A stretch of 48,003 bases of DNA from Bacteroidota bacterium. GTDB lineage: Bacteria; Bacteroidota; Bacteroidia; Bacteroidales; GCA-2748055. The notes beneath the pieces are model-generated. The model saw only the letters and a list, made by a program, of their open reading frames with translations. It was not told the origin of the DNA and ran no database searches. This document shows positions 19,173 to 28,841 of the stretch, in pieces (the stretch's first letter is position 1; the number at the start of each line of letters is the position of its first letter). Location: assembly GCA_020047715.1 (NCBI GenBank), contig JAIFNN010000069.1, positions 1 through 48,003 of the forward strand, read 5' to 3'. The position numbers were made by a program, and so were the translations under genes.

Positions 19173-20378
19173 ATGCCAGATTCCAAACGCAAAAGAGGAA
19201 CAATCGCCATTCTTACAGGTGGCGGCGACGTGCCGGGATTAAATCCGGCCATCAGGGCGATAACCATCAGGGCTCTCAGGGAAGGTTACCGGGTGTTGGG
19301 ACTTCGCAGAGGCTGGGCAGGAATTATGGAGCTTCAGCGCGACAAAGATGCCGACAACAGTGATAACTATCAGTATTTAAGCGAGGAAATAGTTAATAAA
19401 GCGGGGAGAACAGGCGGGACTTTTCTGCATACCTCAAGAACAAGGCCCAGCCATGTCCCGAAAGATATGGTGCCCGACCATCTGCAGTCGGTCTATTCAG
19501 ACGACATAAACGATTTGACTCCCGAGGTGCTGAAGAACCTCAGTTTTCTGGGAGTGGATTTTCTTATCCCCATCGGCGGCGACGACACCCTTTCCTATGC
19601 CGTAAGGATGTACCAGGAAGGGGTTAAGGTTATTGCCATACCCAAAACCATGGACAATGATGTTCCGGGAACCGACTATTGCATAGGATTCAGCACATGT
19701 GTTACCAGAACCATCAATATGACAAATACGCTTAGGACTTCGGCCGGATCCCATGAGAGAATTCTCGTGCTTGAAGTTTTCGGAAGATATGCCGGGTTTA
19801 CAGCCATGTTGCCTACTATGGCCGGGGCGGCTAACCGATGTGTAATACCGGAATACAAGTTTGACATTGACAAGCTGACTCGTTTGTTGGTGGAGGACCG
19901 TAAGAATAATCCCAGCAAATATTCTGTGGTTTTGGTGTCGGAAGGGGCTACTTTTTCCGGCATGGAAGAAATGATGTTTCGACAGAAGGAAAAAGACATG
20001 TATGGACATTCCAAACTTGGAGGAATTGGTGAAGCCGTTTCTGGAAAAATAAAGGAGATTTCCCCGCAATACAATAATGGCAAGGCCGTTAATGTAATTA
20101 CCCAGCAATTGGGGTATCTGGTAAGGGGAGGAGATCCGGATTCTATTGACTCTATCGTTCCCATGGCTTATGGGAACCTGGCGCTGGACCTTGTTCTCAA
20201 GGGCATCCATGGAAGGCTTGTTGTGCTTCGGAATGGCCGTTACGACAATGCACCGCTGGATGTGGTAACATCTTCGAAAAAGTTGGTGGATCTGAAAAAA
20301 TATTATAACACCGATCGCTACCGACCTCATTATAAAAGCTTTGAGTTTCAGCCTTTGTTTATTATGACGGGGTCGTGA
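19173..20378 (+). CDS. pfkA: 6-phosphofructokinase family, GGDD/PKTMDND type (second paralogue)
   Basis: LTGGGDVPGLNPAI, PIGGDDTLSYA, PKTMDNDVPGTDYCIGFST. Confidence 0.93.
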   Translation: MPDSKRKRGTIAILTGGGDVPGLNPAIRAITIRALREGYRVLGLRRGWAGIMELQRDKDADNSDNYQYLSEEIVNKAGRTGGTFLHTSRTRPSHVPKDMVPDHLQSVYSDDINDLTPEVLKNLSFLGVDFLIPIGGDDTLSYAVRMYQEGVKVIAIPKTMDNDVPGTDYCIGFSTCVTRTINMTNTLRTSAGSHERILVLEVFGRYAGFTAMLPTMAGAANRCVIPEYKFDIDKLTRLLVEDRKNNPSKYSVVLVSEGATFSGMEEMMFRQKEKDMYGHSKLGGIGEAVSGKIKEISPQYNNGKAVNVITQQLGYLVRGGDPDSIDSIVPMAYGNLALDLVLKGIHGRLVVLRNGRYDNAPLDVVTSSKKLVDLKKYYNTDRYRPHYKSFEFQPLFIMTGS

Positions 20379-20450
20379 TGACCCGCGCCATAATAATTAT
20401 TGGTTTTGCAGGAAAGGTTCAGCGGATTGCCAGTCCGGCAGGAACAGTTT

Positions 20451-20924
20451 TTACTTGAAATACACCCATGATTTGGAGGCAATCACAGAACGAGCTTTTT
20501 TCAATGCAGGTAATGCATCCTTCAATCCTGAATGAGTAGAAGAGGTAACGAGCTTAAAGTTTGAAGGCCCGTCGATAATATTTCCCTCGTAACCCATAGA
20601 TTTGATTTTGCCTGCATATTCCTCGGCATACTTCTGGTTTTTGAAACTTCCAACTACTACATAAAAACCTGTCACCGGTGTTTTTGGATTCGAAGCCTCA
20701 TAGTTGGCAAGCTTTTGCTCATATTCGGCACGCAGTGCATCCAACTCCCTTTCATATGCGGCGGCATCTTCTTTTATTTGGTTTTGCAGCTCATCGTTTT
20801 CAGCTACAAGCGCGTCAATCTCCTGTTGACTCATAGCAGGTTTCCCAAACCACTCATTAAGTTTTTTGCAGGAAGAAAACGATACCATCGAAACGGCCAG
20901 GATATAAATAATTGTTCTTTTCAT
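20451..20924 (-). CDS. SPOR-domain lipoprotein with coiled coil
   Basis: Lipobox VSFSSCKK; coiled coil ELQNQIKEDAAAYERELDALRAEYEQKL; SPOR-like GFYVVVGSFKNQKYAEEYAGKIKSMGYEGNII. Confidence 0.85.
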   Translation of the reverse strand: MKRTIIYILAVSMVSFSSCKKLNEWFGKPAMSQQEIDALVAENDELQNQIKEDAAAYERELDALRAEYEQKLANYEASNPKTPVTGFYVVVGSFKNQKYAEEYAGKIKSMGYEGNIIDGPSNFKLVTSSTHSGLKDALPALKKARSVIASKSWVYFK

Positions 20925-21229
20925 AATCATTTGATTAAATGTGAAATATGTCAACTTCAACAAAAATATGAATTAAGGATATATAAATCCATTATTCAGG
21001 CAATTATTATTAACATTTTTTTTGCGTTGCTATCGATTTTTCGCGTCCGGATTGGCGTTTCGAGGCAGCAGGAACGGAATTTTCCTTAACTGTTCTCAAT
21101 TCAAAAGTGGGTTTAGCACAAAAATCCTTTTACACAACATAGTATAATCGGATATCTCTATTTACATAGAAAAGTAAAAAGATTAAATTTGTTTGATTCA
21201 GATATCCTATATTGCAAAAAAATAAATCC

Positions 21230-22225
21230 ATGGCAGACCTAAGCGTAAAATACCTCGGACTTGATCTTAAGACGCCTCTGATTGCGGCTTCATCGGGATT
21301 GACAGATAACATTGACAACCTTAAGCGTTTTGAGAAGCACGGTGTGGGAGCTGTAGTTCTAAAATCTCTTTTTGAGGAAGAGATACGTATTGAAAAAGAT
21401 GCGGCATTGTCCAAAATGAGTTCGTCGGGGTTTATTTACCCTGAATCGATGGAATTTTATGACTATCTCGATGGGGCCGACAGCGAAAGCACTTATCGCT
21501 ATCTTGACTTTATCCGCGAGGCGAAGAAGAAGCTCTCAATTCCGGTTATTCCTAGCATTAACTGTGTTACAGCCGAACAGTGGACTGATTTTCCGAAGCA
21601 AATTCAGGAAGCAGGAGCCGATGCCCTCGAACTCAATATCTTTATTATACCGTCAGACCTGAACCGGACGAAGTTCGAAAATGAAAAGACCTATTTTGAT
21701 ATTGTTAAGGAGGTCAAGAAACAGGTTACCATACCGATCTCTCTCAAGGTGAGTTTTTACTTTTCGGATTTGGCGCTGATGCTCAAAAGACTCTCCGAAT
21801 CGGGCATAGCAGGACTGGTACTTTTCAATCGCTTCTATAGTCCCGATATCGACATCGACACATTGGAGGTTACTTCTGCCAGTGTTTTGAGTTCGCCCGG
21901 CGACTTTTCGCCTTCCCTTCGCTGGATTGCCATAATGAGGGATTATGTATCATGTGATCTGGCATCCTCAGGGGGCGTGCACGATGGAAATACCCTGATA
22001 AAAATGATTTTGGCCGGAGCCAATGCCGTTCAGGTAGCTTCAGCTTTTTATAAAAACGGAATTGATTATGGTGATGATATGATAGGCGTGCTACAAGCCT
22101 GGATGAAAAAGAACAATTACAAAAGCATCGAGGAATTCCGCTCATTGATGCGGCAGCATGAATCGGTTAATCCTGCCGTTTTTCAGCGGGTTCAGTTTAT
22201 GAAGTATTTCAGGGGACAGAGGTGA
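21230..22225 (+). CDS. Dihydroorotate dehydrogenase-like protein
   Basis: MADLSVKYLGLDLKTPLIAASSGLTDNIDNL...LASSGGVHDGNTLIKMILAGANAVQVASAFYKNG. Confidence 0.9.
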   Translation: MADLSVKYLGLDLKTPLIAASSGLTDNIDNLKRFEKHGVGAVVLKSLFEEEIRIEKDAALSKMSSSGFIYPESMEFYDYLDGADSESTYRYLDFIREAKKKLSIPVIPSINCVTAEQWTDFPKQIQEAGADALELNIFIIPSDLNRTKFENEKTYFDIVKEVKKQVTIPISLKVSFYFSDLALMLKRLSESGIAGLVLFNRFYSPDIDIDTLEVTSASVLSSPGDFSPSLRWIAIMRDYVSCDLASSGGVHDGNTLIKMILAGANAVQVASAFYKNGIDYGDDMIGVLQAWMKKNNYKSIEEFRSLMRQHESVNPAVFQRVQFMKYFRGQR

Positions 22226-22226
22226 C

Positions 22227-22805
22227 CTAAACCAGATCGCATGCATCTGCAGGCATCCAGTGCTTGTCTTTCCCGTCCCATTTAACGTTGCATCCAATCG
22301 GATTGGTTACGGGAATGCTAATTTCTTTGCCTTGCGTAAGTTCTGACAGGCTGCGGTCGAGATCGTTAACAGTCATTTTTGAAGTGTCGCGGGGTTGATC
22401 AACGCCACGACCTGTATAAAGCAATTTCCGGTCCTTACCGAAAACGTAAAAATGTGGTGTCCGGAGTGCTCCGAAGGTTTTAGCTATTTCCTGCGATTCA
22501 TCGTAAAGGTATACCCATGGAAACTTATGTTGTTTCATGCGCACTTTCATGTGTTCGAAGTCGTCTTCGACATAGGTGTTTTTGCTGTTGGAGTTGATTG
22601 CAACAAATCGCACACCCAGTGAGGCGTATTTTAGGGCGGTTTTTCTGGTTTCCTCATCAGATCCGATAACATAGGGGCAGTGATTGCATGTAAAGAATAT
22701 CACAAGGAAAGGCTCTTTAAAATCCTCGGAATTATAGGTCTGGCCGTCGGTGGCGGGCAAAATGAAGGCTGGGGCAACAGCCCCGTTTGGCAATGTGAAC
22801 GACAT
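22227..22805 (-). CDS. Thioredoxin-fold/redoxin (AhpC-TSA-like) protein
   Basis: [23 protein letters not shown]; start at [14 protein letters not shown]. Confidence 0.87.
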   Translation of the reverse strand: MSFTLPNGAVAPAFILPATDGQTYNSEDFKEPFLVIFFTCNHCPYVIGSDEETRKTALKYASLGVRFVAINSNSKNTYVEDDFEHMKVRMKQHKFPWVYLYDESQEIAKTFGALRTPHFYVFGKDRKLLYTGRGVDQPRDTSKMTVNDLDRSLSELTQGKEISIPVTNPIGCNVKWDGKDKHWMPADACDLV

Positions 22806-22875
22806 GTTTTGTGTTTTTAAATCTATACCAATAAAAACAATAAACAATAGTCGAGATTAAAAGTTTATTCAGCAA

Positions 22876-24003
22876 TTACTTTACCTTATCCTGCAGTTCG
22901 AAAATGCAGATAATCGGATAATGATCGGAGAGATTTGCTTCGACCTTTTCAAACAGGATGGGTTTAAAAGCCATGCCATGAAAAATATAGTCAATCCTGA
23001 AATAGGGGAACAGCCCCTGATAAGTGCTGCCGGTACCCTGACCGGAACTTATGAAGGCATCTTTCAAGCCTTTCCTCATTTTTCGATAGGAGTAGGAGAC
23101 AGGCGTGTCGTTAAAATCTCCACAAACCAACACGGGATATGCTGAGGTTTTGATGTGTTTGGAAATTGCATCAACCTGCGCCGAGCGTTTGATGTATGCT
23201 GTTTTTAGGCGGGAGGAAATATCCCTGATCTCTTTCATTTGGTCCTCATCATACCGAAGTTTCAGCGTGTCTAGGAAATTGAGATTTCGTCTTTGCAGTT
23301 GTACCGATTGGAGGTGGTTATTGTAGATTCTGATGGTGTCGTTATCAACGATCACATCCGTGAATATTGCCTCATTGGCAGTCTTCGGAAAACTTATGGT
23401 TCCCTGATTAACAATTGGGTATCGGCTGAATGTGGCAATGCCATAACCCGAGTTGGTACTGTTTTTAAAGGAGTAATGGATAAAACTGTAAGGGGTATCA
23501 GAGAAGAACCTCTTAATTTTTTCGGGACGGTAATCTTTTTTGGTGCTGCTATAGAATTCCTGGAGGCAGATGATATCCGGGCGCTCGCTTCGTATGAAAT
23601 TGAAGATGTCTTGATTGGTTCCCGGGTCTGATAGCCATTCGTAAATATTAAACAGACGAACATTATAGGAGAGTATTTTCAGCTGTCTGGGGTTTTCCTT
23701 CACAAACTCTTTTTTGTTGTCCTTCCCCAACCGCATAGGGATAAAGTCATTAAGGTGATTAAGGCCAATCAGAATTGCCAGGAATGAAACCAGGAACTCT
23801 TTTTTAAGCCTGAAAATCCAATATATCATGAAAAGGACATTCAAAAACAGGATATAGGGATAAGCCAAGCCGAAAAAAGCCAATACCCATATCTTTGCAG
23901 GTGATATATAGGTTGAGAGGTACGAAAGCAGCAAGGCAACCCCCAGCAGAACGTTGATATAGAAGAAAACTCGGTTAATGAAGCGTCTCAATGGAGGATG
24001 CAA
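22876..24003 (-). CDS. Membrane-anchored endonuclease/exonuclease/phosphatase family protein
   Basis: N-terminal TM helices; LSYNVRLFN, ICLQEFY, CGDFNDTPVSYSY, SDHYPIIC. Confidence 0.92.
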   Translation of the reverse strand: MHPPLRRFINRVFFYINVLLGVALLLSYLSTYISPAKIWVLAFFGLAYPYILFLNVLFMIYWIFRLKKEFLVSFLAILIGLNHLNDFIPMRLGKDNKKEFVKENPRQLKILSYNVRLFNIYEWLSDPGTNQDIFNFIRSERPDIICLQEFYSSTKKDYRPEKIKRFFSDTPYSFIHYSFKNSTNSGYGIATFSRYPIVNQGTISFPKTANEAIFTDVIVDNDTIRIYNNHLQSVQLQRRNLNFLDTLKLRYDEDQMKEIRDISSRLKTAYIKRSAQVDAISKHIKTSAYPVLVCGDFNDTPVSYSYRKMRKGLKDAFISSGQGTGSTYQGLFPYFRIDYIFHGMAFKPILFEKVEANLSDHYPIICIFELQDKVK

Positions 24004-24076
24004 TTATTTGTTTGTGGTTAAATTTACGACGATTGAAACAATGGCGCAAAAAGCACAGCTATTATTTTGTATAAAT

Positions 24077-24955
24077 TTATTTGCCCATCTTGAAAAGGGT
24101 GTCTTTTTCCTCTTTCGAGAGACTTTCGTAACCCGATTTTGAGATTTTATCGAGAATGGCATCCAGAATTTTTTGTTCTTCTTTTTTAACTGCTTTATAT
24201 TCGTAATCGTTGGCTGGTTTTTTATAGGATACCTTCATTTTTTTCCGGGGCTTTATCAGGGCAAACAAGCCGTCCATTATAGAGGAAAACCATTTGGTAA
24301 TATCTTTCCCTTGTTTGTAGCGGAGGATGAAGAAATATCCGAAAAGAGCACCTCCCATATGAGCAATTTTCCCTCCCGTGTTCATGGAGAAATCAACAAT
24401 GGACGAGAGCACAAAGCCTATTAGGGCCACCCAGATGATTTTAACCGGGCCGACAAAAACCAGATAGATAGTGTGGTTTGGGGCATAGGTGGCAGTGGCT
24501 ATAACAATTGCCATTACTGCAGCGGATGCACCCAGAGCGATTGAGTTGGGGGCCTGCTCACTCAATACAGGAACAAGATTGTATGCAAGAACATAGAGAA
24601 TCGCACCAGAAATCCCTCCCAGGATATAAATATTAACAAGTCGCTTCTCGTCGAGATAGGAGAGGAAAATTTTCCCAAACCAATAAAGCCAAAGCAGGTT
24701 AAAGAGGATATGGAAAAAATCCTTGTGCAGAAACATGTAAGTGAGCACCGTCCATGGCTTGCTCATAAGGGTGCCCAGGTCGGCAGGAACGGAGAGCCAC
24801 TCAAGAATGCTTATGGTGCCGTTTTCAACCGAAAACAGGTAAAGGAAGATGATGGCGATGTGCAAGGCCAGGAAAACACCAAGATTTATGTAAATCAGGC
24901 GGGTCAGGGCATTGCCATTCTTAAAGGAGTCTTTTATTTCGTCGGCGATGTTCAT
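24077..24955 (-). CDS. Rhomboid family intramembrane serine protease
   Basis: ALGASAAVMA (Ser), AHMGGALFGYFF (His), six or more TM segments. Confidence 0.92.
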   Translation of the reverse strand: MNIADEIKDSFKNGNALTRLIYINLGVFLALHIAIIFLYLFSVENGTISILEWLSVPADLGTLMSKPWTVLTYMFLHKDFFHILFNLLWLYWFGKIFLSYLDEKRLVNIYILGGISGAILYVLAYNLVPVLSEQAPNSIALGASAAVMAIVIATATYAPNHTIYLVFVGPVKIIWVALIGFVLSSIVDFSMNTGGKIAHMGGALFGYFFILRYKQGKDITKWFSSIMDGLFALIKPRKKMKVSYKKPANDYEYKAVKKEEQKILDAILDKISKSGYESLSKEEKDTLFKMGK

Positions 24956-25032
24956 ATATCTGAAATTTCAAATATCAGTATGGCATGATAGGATCTGCGC
25001 AGGGGAATATGACCGCCCTACGCGATTCCCAA

Positions 25033-25770
25033 TTAATAAAATGCGTTTCGGTCTTTGCTCCAGAGCTTAATCATTACAAAACCAAACAACATCCCTCCGA
25101 GATGGGCAAAGTGGGCCACGTTGCTTCCCGACTGGCTGATACCCAGATAAAGCTCAATTAGTCCATACCCAATTACAAAATATTTTGCCTTAATGGGAAT
25201 GGGGGGGAAGAGCAGCATAAGTTGGGTATTGGGGAACAGCATTCCGAAAGCGAGAAGAACCCCGAAAACCGCACCGGATGCACCGATTGTTGGAGTCAGT
25301 AGCCCAACTGCAAGAGCCTTGGCCCTGGGGTCGCCCATACTGTAGAGCCGGTCAAGAACCTCAGGGGTTATCTGTTCTATTCCATAAGTTTGACTTACAT
25401 AATTCATCAGGGGATTGAGCTCAATGAAAAGTACAAGGGTATGAAGGAAAACCGCACCCAAACCGGTTATCATATAATATATGAAGAACCTTTTGCTTCC
25501 CCAGACTTGTTCCAGGACCTTGCCGAACATCCACAAAGCGAACATATTGAAGAATATGTGAGTGAGAGAGCCATGCATAAACATGTGGCTGATAATCTGA
25601 TACGGATTAAACAGGGGGGAACTTAGAAAATACAGCCCCAAAACATGGTTTAAATCGGTGTTGAATGCCTGTCGAATTGCCAGCGTCCCCAAAAATAATA
25701 GGGCGTTGATAATGATAAGGTTTTTTACTACCGGAGGGGTATTGCCTGTTCGTCCAAAATATGTACTCAT
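25033..25770 (-). CDS. Rhomboid family intramembrane serine protease
   Basis: HMFMHGSLTHIFFNMFALWMFG, GASGAVFGVLLAF, AHLGGMLFGF. Confidence 0.94.
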   Translation of the reverse strand: MSTYFGRTGNTPPVVKNLIIINALLFLGTLAIRQAFNTDLNHVLGLYFLSSPLFNPYQIISHMFMHGSLTHIFFNMFALWMFGKVLEQVWGSKRFFIYYMITGLGAVFLHTLVLFIELNPLMNYVSQTYGIEQITPEVLDRLYSMGDPRAKALAVGLLTPTIGASGAVFGVLLAFGMLFPNTQLMLLFPPIPIKAKYFVIGYGLIELYLGISQSGSNVAHFAHLGGMLFGFVMIKLWSKDRNAFY

Positions 25771-25772
25771 TC

Positions 25773-27584
25773 TTATTTAAGTATTTTTTCAATTTCCTCA
25801 ACACTCATGATACTGATTACCTGCTTTCCTCCCGGGGAATAATTCGGGTTTGAACAGGCAAACAAATGGTCCACAAGGTTTCGCATCTCTTCTTGTTCAA
25901 GAACCTTGCCATAGGGTATGGCTGAGGCTTTGGCAGCAGCCCTTGCGATCTTATCCTGTGCTTCCAAAAGCAGGTCTCCCTCATAGGACTTGAAGGTTTC
26001 AAGCATTTCGTCGATCAGATCTTTAAGAACTGCATTTTTGACAGTAGCGGGAATCCCATTGACAATTATGGCATTGTTTCCTATGTCGCGTATGTCGAAA
26101 CCCAAACGGTTTACGCTGTCGATAATTCCGATAAAAGTAACATAATCAGCATGATTTAGTTCGATAGTCTCGGGAAAAAGGGTTTGTTGTCCCGCAAAAG
26201 CATCCGTAGCAAGCGATTTGAGATTTTCCTCATATAATATTCTCTCGTGAGCTCTTTTTTGGTCGATGATCATAAATCCCGATCTTACGGCGGCCAGGAT
26301 ATAGCGATTTTTAATCTGTAAAAACTTGTTCCCATCGGCCATGTCAGGGTTTACTTTAGTGGGAAACGATTTCTGCGGGTTGGAGAAATCGTTTCGGGCC
26401 GATTCGAAAGGATCGACCGACTCGAGATAGGATTCCCTGTCGCGGTAGGGATTTCTTACAGGTCTGTCGTGCTCGCTGTCGAAAGGGTTGAAATTCCTGT
26501 TTAGGTTGATTTGCGGTGTCCGTATGAGAGTCTCGTTTCTCAGGACCGGGATATCAATAACTCCCTCGGTATTAAAATCCAGTGAGGGCATCAGGTTGTA
26601 TTTCCCAATCGATTCCTTCACAACGGCTAGGAGAATCTGCCAGATGGCCACCTCGTCCTCAAATTTTATTTCGGTTTTGGTAGGGTGGATGTTGATGTCG
26701 ATTTTTTCCGGGTCGGACTCGAAAAAGATAAAATACGAAGGAATGGCGTCGTTGGGAAGGATTTGCTGGTAAGCCTGGGTTACTGCCCGATGAAAATAGG
26801 GGTGTTTGATGTAGCGGTTATTCACGAAAAAGAACTGCTCGCCATAGGTTTTCTTGGCAAACTCGGGCTTCCCGATAAATCCGTCGATTTTCACGAGTGT
26901 GGTATCGGTAATTACCGGTATAAGGTTTTGATTGAGTGCTTTTCCAAAGATCGCGATAATTCGTTGCCTAAGGGTTGTTTTTGGGAGGTTGTAAATCTGG
27001 GAGTTGTTATGGATCAGGGAGAACTCGATTCCCGGATGGGCAAGTGCGATATGGTTGAATTCGGTGATAATATGGCGGAGTTCGGTGCTATTGCTCTTCA
27101 GGAATTTTCGCCGGGCCGGGATATTGTAAAACAGGTTCTTTACCGAGAAGTTGCTGCCTTCCTGGCAAGCCACGGGCTCGTTGAGCAGAATCTCAGAGGC
27201 GCTGATGCGAATATGGGTTCCGAGCTCGTCTTCTTCCCTTTTGGTTTTAAGGCTAACCTCGGCAATGGCGGCAATGGAAGCCAGAGCTTCGCCACGGAAA
27301 CCTTTGGTGCGGATAGAGAAAAGGTCGTTGGCGACGCGTATCTTGGAAGTGGCATGCCGCTCCCAGCACAAGCGGGCGTCGGTCTCCGACATACCGAATC
27401 CGTTGTCGATAACCTGAACCAATGTTCGCCCGGAATCTTTTACGTTTATGGTTATGTTGTTGGCCCCCGAATCGACCGCGTTTTCAACCAGCTCCTTAAC
27501 AACCGAAGCGGGCCGTTGAATTACCTCCCCCGCAGCAATCTGATTGGCAACAGCATCCGGTAAAAGTTGTATGATATCGGCCAT
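25773..27584 (-). CDS. mutL: DNA mismatch repair protein MutL
   Basis: IQLLPDAVANQIAAGEVIQRPASVVKELVENAVDSGA; GFRGEALASI; C-terminal dimerisation region. Confidence 0.98.
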   Translation of the reverse strand: MADIIQLLPDAVANQIAAGEVIQRPASVVKELVENAVDSGANNITINVKDSGRTLVQVIDNGFGMSETDARLCWERHATSKIRVANDLFSIRTKGFRGEALASIAAIAEVSLKTKREEDELGTHIRISASEILLNEPVACQEGSNFSVKNLFYNIPARRKFLKSNSTELRHIITEFNHIALAHPGIEFSLIHNNSQIYNLPKTTLRQRIIAIFGKALNQNLIPVITDTTLVKIDGFIGKPEFAKKTYGEQFFFVNNRYIKHPYFHRAVTQAYQQILPNDAIPSYFIFFESDPEKIDINIHPTKTEIKFEDEVAIWQILLAVVKESIGKYNLMPSLDFNTEGVIDIPVLRNETLIRTPQINLNRNFNPFDSEHDRPVRNPYRDRESYLESVDPFESARNDFSNPQKSFPTKVNPDMADGNKFLQIKNRYILAAVRSGFMIIDQKRAHERILYEENLKSLATDAFAGQQTLFPETIELNHADYVTFIGIIDSVNRLGFDIRDIGNNAIIVNGIPATVKNAVLKDLIDEMLETFKSYEGDLLLEAQDKIARAAAKASAIPYGKVLEQEEMRNLVDHLFACSNPNYSPGGKQVISIMSVEEIEKILK

Positions 27585-27863
27585 CTACCGGAATAATAGG
27601 AGATACGACACAAACAGCAGGAAAAGTATAATCAGGATCAGACGAGTATTTGACTGTTTTCGGACTGTTTCACCTTTTTTGAAATAGGTTTTCATGGTGC
27701 CTCTCTGAATGCCGGGGGTATAGGAACCGGGAGGCTGGGTGCCTGCTTCGGCCCTGAGCTTTCGCATACGTGCTTCGCGTTCCTCCTTTTCAGGATCGTG
27801 GTAAAGGGGGAGGTAGGTGAATTTTCGATATTCGGGTAGCTTGAAAAGTCTCGGTAGATTCAT
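27585..27863 (-). CDS. Hypothetical small protein with C-terminal TM helix
   Basis: MNLPRLFKLPEYRKFTYLPLYHDPEKEEREAR...RLILIILFLLFVSYLLLFR; abuts mutL. Confidence 0.75.
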   Translation of the reverse strand: MNLPRLFKLPEYRKFTYLPLYHDPEKEEREARMRKLRAEAGTQPPGSYTPGIQRGTMKTYFKKGETVRKQSNTRLILIILFLLFVSYLLLFR

Positions 27864-28055
27864 GCGCAAAAAATTTATCTGCAAAGTTATGATATTTTTG
27901 GAACTACTCCGAAACAAAAAATAATTGTTGGGGTTTTGATAGAATTCCCGCTAAACACTTGAAATATCAGCATTGTCTCAACACCTAAACAATGCCTTCT
28001 CATTTAGGTTAAAAGAATCAAAAAGTGTATTTTCGTGAAAATAAATTTTCACATC

Positions 28056-28646
28056 ATGGAGCTCATCAAAAATAGTCTTGACGAATCACTTGCCGTTCTT
28101 CAACAGTTTATCGGTAACGAGGGGAATATCCTGGCCATAAAGCGTGCCGGCGATATTATGCTAGATGCCCTCGGGCAGGGTGGACGTGTCATTTCATTCG
28201 GAAATGGAGGTTCCATGAGCGACGCTATGCATTTTGCCGAAGAGCTTACGGGGAGGTTTCGGGATGACCGGCCGGCAATCTCAGCCCTGTCGATTTCCGA
28301 CCCCACCCACATCACCTGTGTGGCAAACGATTACGGATTTGATTCGATTTTTTCGCGATTTCTGGAGGCGAACGGCAGAAAGGGAGACGTAGTCCTTGCC
28401 ATCAGCACCAGCGGCAATTCCAAAAATGTTATACTGGCCTGCGAAGTTGCAAGAGCAAAAGGAATGAAGGTCGTTGCACTTACAGGCAAAACCGGTGGCA
28501 AGTTGGCTGATCTGGCCGACGTGGAAATCCGTGCACCCCATATGGGCTATTCCGATAGGATACAAGAGCTTCATATTAAGGTGATTCATATTTTGATCGA
28601 GTATATTGAGAAGGGAGTTGGGAAGGGTGACGAGGTAACGGGGTAA
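28056..28646 (+). CDS. gmhA: SIS-domain phosphoheptose isomerase
   Basis: [60 protein letters not shown]. Confidence 0.92.
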   Translation: MELIKNSLDESLAVLQQFIGNEGNILAIKRAGDIMLDALGQGGRVISFGNGGSMSDAMHFAEELTGRFRDDRPAISALSISDPTHITCVANDYGFDSIFSRFLEANGRKGDVVLAISTSGNSKNVILACEVARAKGMKVVALTGKTGGKLADLADVEIRAPHMGYSDRIQELHIKVIHILIEYIEKGVGKGDEVTG

Positions 28647-28737
28647 CGAGGTGACGGGGTGACGAGGTGACGAGGTGACGGGGTGAGGAGGTAACGGGGT
28701 AACGAGGTAACGGGGTAACGAGGTAACGGGGTAACGG
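28627..28737. repeat. About 14 tandem copies of an 8-bp unit GGTAACGR/GGTGACGR
   Basis: Direct reading; begins inside the gmhA 3' end and supplies its stop codon. Confidence 0.93.
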
Positions 28738-28743
28738 GCGCTG

Positions 28744-28762
28744 CCCTGAGCCTGTCGAAGTG
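28744..28762. repeat. CCCTGAGCCTGTCGAAGTG, partial copy of the widespread CCTGAGCYTGTCGAAGG-type short repeat
   Basis: Sequence match to a motif seen in many bacterial genomes, immediately after the tandem array. Confidence 0.55.
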
Positions 28763-28841
28763 GAAGCTAACTTTCTCTCTCGTTTGAATTCGTAAAAATA
28801 TTTTATCAAATGATTTTTAACTGGAACAAAGATTAGGTGCT

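Noticed and set aside
19497-20330. 277-aa minus-strand ORF antisense to the second phosphofructokinase
   Set aside because: Shadow ORF of a clear PFK gene; no domain signature.
24077-25770. Two adjacent rhomboid genes as a novel system
   Set aside because: Rhomboid pairs near mutL look like ordinary Bacteroidota gene order; both keep the Ser and His motifs and nothing else is unusual.
26685-27563. 292-aa plus-strand ORF antisense to mutL
   Set aside because: mutL on the minus strand is unambiguous; the antisense protein has no recognisable domains and mirrors codon bias of mutL.
28627-28737. Possible CRISPR-like array
   Set aside because: Unit is only 8 bp with no unique spacers, and no cas genes are present.
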